15,607 nt of DNA from Lachnospiraceae bacterium UBA7598 (GTDB lineage: Bacteria; Bacillota; Clostridia; Lachnospirales; Lachnospiraceae), in the NCBI GenBank assembly GCA_002474415.1, contig DLQV01000011.1, positions 1,298 to 16,904 on the forward strand, read 5' to 3'. How positions within the stretch are numbered: the stretch's first letter is position 1; each line of letters begins with the position of its first letter. Both the position numbers and the translations under genes were made by a program. Below are positions 7,546 to 13,982 of the stretch, one piece after another. The notes beneath the pieces were generated by a model. The model made no database searches and had not been told where the DNA came from. It saw only the letters and a list, made by a program, of their open reading frames with translations.

Positions 7546-9051
7546 TTATTTTGCATTTCCTCCAAGCACTTTCCGAAGCTGCTGCAGACAGATGCCCGTA
7601 ATCTGATTTTCGTAACTGCCAAAATAAAATTTATTATCCTTTACCAGAATACAGCCAACCCAGTCTCCGTCCTCCGGATCTTTCTCCAGGGCCTGGTCCA
7701 TGGTTTTATATCCCCGGAGCGTAAAATAAGCATCGTAATCTGAAAAATCCGAAACACGATATGTCACTTCCGGGAACTGCATCCGCAGTCCCTGTATCAG
7801 ATCTGCCGGACATGCCACATAGCCTGTCGGCTCATGCGAATATGCTGATTCGGAAACCCAGTCTTCGTCCCAGAGCAGAAACACATCGTCTTTTTCCCAT
7901 GCCTTATCGGCTTCCACCGATGCCACCGGTGCATACGTTCCTCCATCTGTTCCGTATGCCTGCACAAGATTTGTTTTCCCAGATGGATCTGTATACAATA
8001 AATTTGCAATTGCAAGCTGATAAAACCGGCTGTCGCAGCGCTCTCCACGCTCTGCCAGATAGCCCTGGGCAGTTCCGTTTTTCTCCAGGTCCGGATCCTC
8101 ATTGACCGGTACATAGACCACATCACCATATGCCATCGGTGCCATGCACGTATCCTTAGTCAGAAATTCTGCGACCTTCGTATAATCCCCTGCGGTATCT
8201 TTCGGCATCAGAAGTACTATCACGACAACAATTGCAACAGCCGCAATGCTGCAGCCAACCGCCACAATCTTTCGGATCATCCGGTGTCTGCGCGATTCTT
8301 CTTTCCCGCCGGATGCCGGTATTCCGTCCATATTTTTAATCGCATACTGTCTGGATGCATAACTAAATACAAATGCACCGATGACAAGAATAAAAACAAC
8401 CATTGCCAGCAGGCAGGTGATTTCCTGCCAGGTCCGCATCCGGCCGCAAAGCAGCAGATGATCGATCAGACATGTTGCTCTGCCTGATGATTTCTGTTCA
8501 AATTTCAAACGACAGACGCCGTTAATTCCAAGACATACCAGTGCAAACACCGCACCGTCAACCAGTGCATAGCGAATCCACCGCACCTTTTCCCGGATTA
8601 CAGCAAGCGGAAACAGTGAAAGCACAAACGCAAACATGATCATCCCCGCAAAAAAATATGCCCATTTTTCCAAAAATGATGTGTTCCACATCTGCCGAAC
8701 ATATTCCAATGCAGAAGCTCCATTGATATTTCCCCATCCGGTAACCCTGGAAATCAGAAATGCAATTCTTAAAATTCCCCATAAAACCAGATAACCAACA
8801 GCATATTTCCACAACAGCCGCCCTGTGATCTGACGGTCCGACAATTTCTGCTGCATCCCTCCATTTTCCATACCTGCACGGGTCCGTATCCGGAAAAACA
8901 CCAGCGTAAATGCAACAAACGCAGGAAATCCACCCATACTTCCAACAAACCCATTGATAAAAAGCATCACGGTAAATGCCAGTATGGCAGAAACCAAAAG
9001 ACGCATCGGATCTGCATCCATCGTTTTGGGTTCTTTCTTATAATACTTCAT
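7546..9051 (-). CDS. seven-helix membrane protein with extracytoplasmic domain, unknown function
   Basis: I do not recognise this 501-residue protein. Hydrophobic segments lie at about 17-36, 38-54, 80-101, 130-152, 161-179, 211-231 and 261-283. Positive residues in RIRTRAG (after helix 2) and SRRHRMIRK (before helix 7) put the N-terminus inside and the last 218 residues outside. That outer domain has a single Cys in its first part (DTCMAP) and a late GCILVKDNKFYFGSYE strand pair near the end; it shows no lipobox, protease or glycosidase motif that I can name. ATG 9051 is chosen because AAGGAGG lies 7 nt upstream; a longer frame to 9180 would run back into the MATE gene. The start overlaps the MATE stop as ATGA, so the two are translationally coupled and may work together, for example as transporter and accessory protein (inference). 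Confidence 0.8.
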   Translation of the reverse strand: MKYYKKEPKTMDADPMRLLVSAILAFTVMLFINGFVGSMGGFPAFVAFTLVFFRIRTRAGMENGGMQQKLSDRQITGRLLWKYAVGYLVLWGILRIAFLISRVTGWGNINGASALEYVRQMWNTSFLEKWAYFFAGMIMFAFVLSLFPLAVIREKVRWIRYALVDGAVFALVCLGINGVCRLKFEQKSSGRATCLIDHLLLCGRMRTWQEITCLLAMVVFILVIGAFVFSYASRQYAIKNMDGIPASGGKEESRRHRMIRKIVAVGCSIAAVAIVVVIVLLMPKDTAGDYTKVAEFLTKDTCMAPMAYGDVVYVPVNEDPDLEKNGTAQGYLAERGERCDSRFYQLAIANLLYTDPSGKTNLVQAYGTDGGTYAPVASVEADKAWEKDDVFLLWDEDWVSESAYSHEPTGYVACPADLIQGLRMQFPEVTYRVSDFSDYDAYFTLRGYKTMDQALEKDPEDGDWVGCILVKDNKFYFGSYENQITGICLQQLRKVLGGNAK

Positions 9052-10355
9052 GCCAAAACCTCCTTTTTGCGATCCTTCAGAAGTGCCCACGCCGTAATCC
9101 CCGCCGTCAGTGCTTCCGCAGCCATAAATGACAGCCAGACACCACGGATTCCAAAGATATGCGATAAAATCACGGAGCACACCGCGATTGCCACAAAGCC
9201 TCTGCAGACAGAGGCCGTAAACGCCTCTTTTGCATGCTCCGATGCACTCAGATATCCGGTTCCGATAATATTGAAACCGGCAAACAAAAATCCGATCACA
9301 TAAAGCCGCATTCCTGTAAATGCATATTCTGCCATCTTTATCGAATGTTCACTGTTAAACAATGCCACCATTTGGTCGGTAAATCCCCATACAAGCGAAA
9401 TAATCAAAAGACTGAAAACCACGCCCGTGGCCAGTCCCAGATGCAGAATCTTTTTAACCGCACGTTCATTCCCTTCTCCGTAATAACGGCTGACCAGTGG
9501 CTGGGCTCCCTGGGAAATTCCATTAAAAATACAGGTAAATATGAGTGCAAAATTGGCAATCACGCCATAGGCAGCCACTCCTACATTTCCGGCAAGTCCT
9601 AAAATCAGGTAATTAAACAGCGTTGTTGTCACACCGGAAGAAAATTCTCCGACAAATGCCGGCACCCCCAGCTGGCAGGATGCTGCAAGCATCCGTAACG
9701 ATGGTCTGGTCTTTGCAAACTGTACCGTATTTTTCTTTTGAAAAAAATGAATACTGCAGAGCAATATGCTGACAATCGGAGAAGCCGCTGTGGCGAGTGC
9801 TGCTCCCGCCAGCCCCATCCCCATCGGAAACATAAACACATAGTCAAGGACAACATTGGAAAAACTTCCCATCATTGTTCCAATCATGGCGAGTGTCGGA
9901 GCATTGTCATTGCGGACAAACGCAGAAAACACATAATTCATCATAAAAAACGGTGTAAATAATAAGAAGATCCGTGTATATGTGCGCCCCAGCTGCGTAA
10001 TCCCGGCATCAGCTCCCATAATATGCATGACTGTATCCGGAGAAAAAATACCAAACAGGACAAACGGAATACTGATCATAAGAATACACAAAATCGCATT
10101 TGCAAAATATTTCTTTGCACTGTCATCTCCCTGTGCTTTTAATATCGTATACCGGGTTGCCGATCCTACCCCGATCATCGATCCTATGGCAAAAATCAGG
10201 TTATATACCGGCAGTACCAGATTCAATACAGTAATCCCGTCCGTTCCCGCTGCCTGCGAGATAAAGAATGTATCCACAATAATGTAGCAGGAAATCCCCA
10301 ACATTCCACAGATATTCTGGGAAACATATTTTAAAAACTGTTTTTGAATATTCAT
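9048..10355 (-). CDS. MATE family efflux transporter
   Basis: A polytopic protein of 435 residues with about 12 hydrophobic segments arranged as two similar halves, as in the MATE (multi antimicrobial extrusion) family. Typical pieces are the N-terminal QKQFLKYVSQNICGMLGISCYIIVDTFFIS, read here as several short motifs, then NLVLPVYNL, GVGSATRY and, in the second half, GISQGAQPLVSRYYGEGNE. MATE proteins export cationic drugs or metabolites against Na+ or H+; the substrate is not predictable here. ATG 10355 (MNIQKQF) fits the family N-terminus, with AAAAGGA 13 nt upstream, which is long spacing. ATG 10385 or TTG/ATG 10391 have no ribosome binding site and fall in the upstream repeat. The gene ends in an ATGA overlap with the next membrane protein. 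Its leader carries direct repeats and a hairpin that may regulate it. Confidence 0.9.
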   Translation of the reverse strand: MNIQKQFLKYVSQNICGMLGISCYIIVDTFFISQAAGTDGITVLNLVLPVYNLIFAIGSMIGVGSATRYTILKAQGDDSAKKYFANAILCILMISIPFVLFGIFSPDTVMHIMGADAGITQLGRTYTRIFLLFTPFFMMNYVFSAFVRNDNAPTLAMIGTMMGSFSNVVLDYVFMFPMGMGLAGAALATAASPIVSILLCSIHFFQKKNTVQFAKTRPSLRMLAASCQLGVPAFVGEFSSGVTTTLFNYLILGLAGNVGVAAYGVIANFALIFTCIFNGISQGAQPLVSRYYGEGNERAVKKILHLGLATGVVFSLLIISLVWGFTDQMVALFNSEHSIKMAEYAFTGMRLYVIGFLFAGFNIIGTGYLSASEHAKEAFTASVCRGFVAIAVCSVILSHIFGIRGVWLSFMAAEALTAGITAWALLKDRKKEVLA

Positions 10356-10379
10356 ATTTATATAATTATCCTTTTTTGT

Positions 10380-10459
10380 ATGCATCAGCATGCTTCGTTA
10401 TACATTGTCACCAGGCGGAGCCTGATGACCTGCGCATGCATCAGCATGCTTCATTATAC
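10380..10459 (-). promoter_or_regulatory. MATE gene leader: 24-bp direct repeat flanking a hairpin
   Basis: Two copies of a 24-bp unit (10380-10403 and 10436-10459, one mismatch) contain TATAAY followed by GAAGCATGCTGATGCAT on the minus strand. Between them lies a 23-nt hairpin (10407-10429) with arms GTCATCAGGC and GCCTGGTGAC and loop TCC, 10 bp with one G-T pair. Neither strand has a T tract after it, so it is not a simple terminator. The GCAT-GCTG-ATGC core is itself a short dyad. The arrangement suggests paired operators or an RNA switch controlling the efflux gene; the regulator is not in the window. Confidence 0.5.
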
Positions 10460-10461
10460 CA
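10453..10461 (-). promoter_or_regulatory. extended -10 promoter of the MATE gene
   Basis: TGGTATAAT on the minus strand is a perfect -10 with a TGn extension. The -35 position 17 bp upstream falls in the T tract of the preceding tRNA terminator (CTTTTT), which is weak but tolerable with an extended -10. Transcription would start inside the first direct repeat and give a leader of about 90 nt before ATG 10355. Confidence 0.5.
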
Positions 10462-10474
10462 TATTTTATATAAC

Positions 10475-10501
10475 AAAAAAGCCTTGATTTCTCAAGGCTT
10501 T
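10475..10501 (-). terminator. Rho-independent terminator of tRNA-Leu(AAG)
   Basis: On the minus strand AAAGCCTTGA and TCAAGGCTTT form a 10-bp stem with a GAAA loop, followed by six T. It begins 13 nt after the tRNA 3' end and separates the tRNA from the MATE promoter. Confidence 0.9.
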
Positions 10502-10513
10502 CTCACATCTTAG

Positions 10514-10598
10514 TGCGGAAGATGGGACTTGAACCCACACGATCGCAATGATCACAAGATCCTTAGTCTTGCTCGTCTGCCAGTTCCGACACTTCCGC
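10514..10598 (-). tRNA. tRNA-Leu, anticodon AAG
   Basis: An 85-nt class II tRNA. Acceptor GCGGAAG pairs with CTTCCGC; D arm is TCG/CGA around the AACTGGCAGA loop; anticodon stem CAAGA/TCTTG holds loop CTAAGGA, giving A34 A35 G36 and G37; the long variable arm is GATC-ATTGC-GATC; the T arm is GTGGG/CCCAT with TTCAAGT. The discriminator is A, as needed for leucine, and CCA is not encoded. It reads CUU directly; with A34 deaminated to inosine it would also read CUC. Confidence 0.95.
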
Positions 10599-10617
10599 AT
10601 GTCTTAGCGACTCGTTT

Positions 10618-10646
10618 ATAATAGCAAACTCTCCCCCATATGTCAA
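10618..10646 (-). promoter_or_regulatory. promoter of tRNA-Leu(AAG)
   Basis: On the minus strand TTGACA (10641-10646) and TATTAT (10618-10623) are separated by exactly 17 bp. Transcription would start about 10-12 nt before the tRNA. Confidence 0.88.
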
Positions 10647-10714
10647 TGGTAATTTTTAATTTTTTTAAATTTTTTCTTTTTTTGCTACAAAATAAAAAAA
10701 ATTAAAATTATCTA

Positions 10715-10743
10715 TTGACATATTGCTCCGATTCCTATAGAAT
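10715..10743 (+). promoter_or_regulatory. promoter of tRNA-Leu(CAG)
   Basis: TTGACA (10715-10720) and TAGAAT (10738-10743) with 17 bp between them, ending 11 nt before the tRNA. It is back to back with the other tRNA promoter, and the 68 bp between the two -35 boxes is almost pure A/T with long A and T tracts, like UP elements of strong stable-RNA promoters. Confidence 0.88.
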
Positions 10744-10754
10744 AGCATTTGTTC

Positions 10755-10838
10755 GCAGGAGTGGCGGAATTGGCAGACGCGCAGGCTTCAGGTGCCTGTG
10801 GTAGCAATATCGTGTGGGTTCAAGTCCCATCTCCTGCA
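10755..10838 (+). tRNA. tRNA-Leu, anticodon CAG
   Basis: An 84-nt class II tRNA. Acceptor GCAGGAG pairs with CTCCTGC; D arm GCG/CGC surrounds GAATTGGCAGA; anticodon stem CAGGC/GCCTG holds loop TTCAGGT, so the anticodon is CAG (reads CUG); a long variable arm follows; the T arm is GTGGG/CCCAT with TTCAAGT. Discriminator A; CCA is not encoded. Confidence 0.96.
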
Positions 10839-10841
10839 TCG

Positions 10842-10875
10842 AAAAAGGATTCATCCAGACGGATGAATCCTTTTT
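10842..10875. terminator. bidirectional Rho-independent terminator
   Basis: AAAAAGGATTCATCC, loop AGAC, GGATGAATCCTTTTT: a perfect 15-bp stem starting 4 nt after tRNA-Leu(CAG). It ends in T5GT4 on the plus strand, and in T5 on the minus strand, so it can also end the hydrolase transcript arriving from 10916. Confidence 0.93.
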
Positions 10876-10915
10876 GTTTTTCACAAGCTTTTTTGTTTAT
10901 CTATAGTTTTTATGA

Positions 10916-12352
10916 CTATGACTCTGACTCCGTTTCCCCAGTCGCTGCCTCCATGACAGATTCCACCGACACCACTTCCGGTCCGGCTGCAAATGCTTCC
11001 TCTGCATCGGCTGCTTCCATCGGGTCCTCATGCTCTTTCTTTTTCTCATCTTCCCAGAGCGAATCATACTTTTTGCGTTTTTCCAACCGCGCCATCATTC
11101 CGGCGTTTTTCGCCATAATATAGAGATCCTTATCATATTCCATCAGTTTCTTCTCATTCTGCATTGGCACCTGATCTCCATGCATCAGGCGTCTGGCCAC
11201 GGTCATGATCTTTCCCATTTCCTCCCCATAATCTTTTGCGGCCTCGCCCTGCTGCTTTGCCACAACACTGTTAAACTTACCTTCCCATTGCGCCATAAGC
11301 TGATTTACATAATTCTGATACTCGTCCTGTTTCTCCGCAACCGCATTATATTTCAGTTCCAGTGTAGCAGCTTCATCAGCATACCGTGTTTTTCCATCCG
11401 GCGTACTTTCCATCCGCTCCTTTAACTCTTCCCTCCATTCTTTTAGTGCAGCAGAAAGCTTTCTGTCAATATCTATTCTGGTTGCTTCACACGCATCAGG
11501 GTATTCTTTTGCCGCTCTGAATATAAAGCGCAGCACAAATTTAAGTCCTACCGGCAAAGCCATACGAAGCAAAGATTCCGGCAGTACAAAATGCGTTCCA
11601 TGTTCATACACAAGTGGTACATATTGACAGGCATGAGGGCGCTCCTTTAAACGCTGGTCCATGCGGTGGATATACTTTCCCGCTTCCCAGAAGGAATCAT
11701 CATCTGCACCAACAAGAAACAGCCTTCCTTTTATATTCTCTACCTTGATCATTTCCTCTTCGGTATGTTCTCTTGCTTTTTCAGAATCAATAAACAGACA
11801 GGTGCTGCGCTCAATATCACCGGAGCCTTTTGTCTCTTCCTCCACTTTCTGCCAGTATACCGGATGTTCATACACAAACGGCATATAAGCAAGGGGCTTT
11901 CCTTTCCAGGAAAGAGTAGAAGCGCCTGGAACCGGCCATTCCCTACATCCATCTTTTTTTCCCTGTTCAAATCCCTGCCATACAAAATCACTTGGTGTAA
12001 GACCAAATGTTAATGTAATATCCGGAAAATACGAAGCCGCAACAAGCGAATCCATACCGGCCGTACTCATTCCCATAATTCCGATTTTCCGGTTACCATT
12101 TTTCTTCAGCCATTGAATGGCTGCCTCAATTCTCTCCAACGGATAATTTACATGCCTATAATTTTTCTTTCCGGGAGACATGCAAAGCGCATTCACACCA
12201 TTTTTGTGTAACCATTTTGCACCGCACTTTGCCATATAATCATTCGGATCATCTCCAAATAATCCAATCACTGCACAATCTGAACGATTGGGATTTTCAT
12301 AATAAGTTCCGTAGAACCCATCTTTTCCGGTTTCAAAAAACAGCTTTTTCAT
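10916..12352 (-). CDS. BAAT-type alpha/beta hydrolase with long C-terminal helical extension
   Basis: The protein has 478 residues. Residues 1-275 look like an alpha/beta hydrolase of the BAAT (acyl-CoA thioesterase / bile-acid-CoA:amino-acid transferase) C-terminal type: IGIMGMSTAGMDSL gives the nucleophile elbow with S96, LFLVGADDDSFW the acid (D217-D219), and EHGTHFVLPE the catalytic His (H254). The likely activity is hydrolysis or transfer of an acyl thioester or ester; substrate unknown. No signal peptide is visible, so it is probably cytoplasmic. Residues about 285-478 are charged, helical and Glu/Lys-rich, with RRLMHGD and KLMEYDKDLYIMAKNAG, then an acidic Ala/Glu tail; I do not recognise this part and the hydrolase family normally lacks it. 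ATG 12352 (MKKLFFE) has GAGG 7 nt upstream; an earlier start at 12379 has no such site. It is single-gene, with its own promoter and terminator. Confidence 0.8.
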   Translation of the reverse strand: MKKLFFETGKDGFYGTYYENPNRSDCAVIGLFGDDPNDYMAKCGAKWLHKNGVNALCMSPGKKNYRHVNYPLERIEAAIQWLKKNGNRKIGIMGMSTAGMDSLVAASYFPDITLTFGLTPSDFVWQGFEQGKKDGCREWPVPGASTLSWKGKPLAYMPFVYEHPVYWQKVEEETKGSGDIERSTCLFIDSEKAREHTEEEMIKVENIKGRLFLVGADDDSFWEAGKYIHRMDQRLKERPHACQYVPLVYEHGTHFVLPESLLRMALPVGLKFVLRFIFRAAKEYPDACEATRIDIDRKLSAALKEWREELKERMESTPDGKTRYADEAATLELKYNAVAEKQDEYQNYVNQLMAQWEGKFNSVVAKQQGEAAKDYGEEMGKIMTVARRLMHGDQVPMQNEKKLMEYDKDLYIMAKNAGMMARLEKRKKYDSLWEDEKKKEHEDPMEAADAEEAFAAGPEVVSVESVMEAATGETESES

Positions 12353-12399
12353 AGTTTTTCCTCGACTTGATCTCAACACTTATCGTTCCTGTCAATGTC

Positions 12400-12428
12400 A
12401 AGTTAGCATACGCTAACTGTGCTGTCAA
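12400..12428 (-). promoter_or_regulatory. promoter of the hydrolase gene
   Basis: TTGACA (12423-12428) and TAACTT (12400-12405) with 17 bp between them on the minus strand, giving a leader of about 40 nt before ATG 12352. The perfect -35 with a mediocre -10, and a dyad covering the spacer and -10, fit a promoter that is normally repressed. Confidence 0.7.
12402..12417. promoter_or_regulatory. 16-bp dyad operator, TetR/MarR-like
   Basis: GTTAGCATACGCTAAC is an inverted repeat with 6-bp perfect arms (GTTAGC/GCTAAC) around a TA centre. It overlaps the -10 and half the spacer of the hydrolase promoter, the usual place for a repressor site. The length and symmetry suit a TetR-family dimer; no regulator gene is in the window. 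Confidence 0.65.
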
Positions 12429-12487
12429 CTTTTAATTTCCTATGAATCCGTATTTTGTAATTTTACACCATACAGGTATAATCACCA

Positions 12488-12505
12488 TTTGCAATGCATT
12501 GCAAA
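12488..12505. repeat. 18-bp perfect palindrome
   Basis: TTTGCAATGCATTGCAAA is a perfect palindrome in the 166-bp gap between the decayed CPBP gene and the hydrolase gene, followed by more A on the plus strand. It could be a protein-binding dyad or a weak stem (7 bp, loop TGCA). On the minus strand the T run precedes the stem, so it does not look like a terminator for the CPBP operon. Confidence 0.45.
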
Positions 12506-12545
12506 AAATAAAAGCTCTTTACTATCTTATACATATATACCTCAA

Positions 12546-13132
12546 CTATTCTTTTTTGTAAATGATATCACATAATTCTTTATTTCCGAAAAAAGTCACA
12601 CCGGTAACTATAATGTACCCCACCAGAGAAATAACAGACGCTTCTATGCCAAATTCTCCGCCCGTCACCGCAAATGATTTTGCATCAAGAACATAAGTCA
12701 TGACAGAGAATTGATCCGCTTTTTGTCCAATTGCCAGTCCCCCACCGATCATTACAATATTCCAGATGGCATGCACGATTCCACTGTTCCAGACAGAACC
12801 ACTCTCGATTGCAATCATTGAAAACATAATTCCCACCATCGTACCTGCAACAAGAACCTGCAAACAGCTTCCGATGGAAAAATCCATTTTCTTTTAATAT
12901 GAAATACGGGCATTCCAAAATCAGAAACAGGTAACCTGTTCACTTTCTCAATAAATATCTTTAAAATAACATAAGTCAGTCCGACATATAAAATTCCTGC
13001 AATGATATTACATATTCCATCCGGAATCTTTATCAAGGTCAGTGCACTTGCGGCAAGCTGTGCTGCAAGTTGTGCAATGATGAGAATAATTATGGCAGCA
13101 ACCGAACCGCCAATTACTTTTTTGGTACTCAT
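12546..13132 (-). pseudogene. CPBP intramembrane protease gene with internal deletion and frameshift
   Basis: The gene opens at ATG 13132 (MSTKKVIGG) with AAGGAGG 11 nt upstream, 16 nt after the previous CPBP stop. It encodes two N-terminal membrane segments up to FHIKRKW near 12888, then the frame goes to unrelated residues and stops at 12815. The C-terminal part of the same kind of protein continues in another frame from MDFSIGSC (12887) to 12546, with membrane segments and the third family motif HAIWN. Family members of this type run about 280-300 residues, with roughly 80-90 residues between these two points. Those residues, which should hold EExxxR and FxxxH, are missing. I read this as one gene that lost its catalytic core, with the halves joined out of frame at AAAAGAAAATGG. 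Two short membrane proteins by design is less likely, because the second half has no ribosome binding site. Confidence 0.75.
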
Positions 13133-13148
13133 TTTTCTATTTTCCTCC

Positions 13149-13964
13149 TTATGTTCTGCTTTCCTGCATGCCCCTGTAAACCACATAGAAACCTGCGATC
13201 AAATAAAAAACGGCTAATACTCCCTGCAAAATATCATCATATTTCCAAACGGTATAATTCCATCCAAGAATTTCATTCATAAAAAAATTAGAAAAATTAC
13301 AAAGCCCATGCACAAGGATCGGAACAAATAAATGATTTGTCTGTAAAAAAAGTGCTGCCAGAAACACACCAAAACAACCCGCATATATTACCTGTTTTGT
13401 CGTATCTGCAAAATCCTGTCCCGCCAGCAGATTCCGGTAATGGCACAGACCAAATCCGAGGGACGATACCACTACCGCACCGTAAATTCCGTGTTTCTTT
13501 TTTCCCCATGCAGCGAGAAACATATTTAACAAAATTCCCCGCCACACATATTCTTCCAACAGTCCAATGCTGAGGCTTGCCACACAGCAGATCAGGAAAA
13601 AACAAATCCCCTTACCGGAAAGCAAGGAAAACACTTTTTTCCCATGAGCGATGGTCATAAGATCATCCCCGATCTGTATGATTGGAAAAATAAACATCCC
13701 CGATAGCAATAACCATGACACACGGCTTTTTTCTTTTCGGATAAATTCTGATTTTCTATGAAATAATGCAAACATAATGACAAATGTCAACATTTCATTT
13801 AATAACATCGAAATATAAGAACTATATAACGTTTCCTCCCAGTTCCCTGTTATCTTTCCAACAACATAAGCCACCAGTGTTCCGGCCAGTTCCCACAGGA
13901 TATATACAAAAACAGCATATACTACCGGCATAAAATAACGATACGCACGATTCTTTTTCTTCAT
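13149..13964 (-). CDS. CPBP family intramembrane glutamic protease
   Basis: A 271-residue multi-pass membrane protein with all three motifs of the CPBP (CAAX protease and bacteriocin-processing, also called Abi) family: EEYVWR (EExxxR) in GLLEEYVWRGIL, FGLCH (FxxxH), and HGLCN (HxxxN) in LVHGLCNF. About eight hydrophobic segments are visible. Related proteins process prenylated proteins in eukaryotes and, in Firmicutes, act in bacteriocin self-immunity or membrane signalling; the target here is unknown. ATG 13964 follows a purine-rich AAGGGATGGGGAG stretch. It starts 18 nt after the FtsX-like permease stop and precedes a broken relative by 16 nt, so the three are one operon. Catalytic residues are intact, so it is probably active. 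Confidence 0.88.
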   Translation of the reverse strand: MKKKNRAYRYFMPVVYAVFVYILWELAGTLVAYVVGKITGNWEETLYSSYISMLLNEMLTFVIMFALFHRKSEFIRKEKSRVSWLLLSGMFIFPIIQIGDDLMTIAHGKKVFSLLSGKGICFFLICCVASLSIGLLEEYVWRGILLNMFLAAWGKKKHGIYGAVVVSSLGFGLCHYRNLLAGQDFADTTKQVIYAGCFGVFLAALFLQTNHLFVPILVHGLCNFSNFFMNEILGWNYTVWKYDDILQGVLAVFYLIAGFYVVYRGMQESRT

Positions 13965-13982
13965 TTTCTCCCCATCCCTTTC

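Noticed and set aside
9052..9180. Longer N-terminus of the seven-helix protein
   Set aside because: It would run back into MATE coding sequence; ATG 9051 has AAGGAGG at 7 nt.
10749..11123. Plus-strand reading frame starting near tRNA-Leu(CAG)
   Set aside because: It translates the tRNA and its terminator and then runs antisense to the hydrolase.
12815..12887. Two overlapping real small membrane proteins in the CPBP remnant
   Set aside because: The second lacks a ribosome binding site and both match consecutive parts of one CPBP-type protein, so a deletion is the simpler reading.
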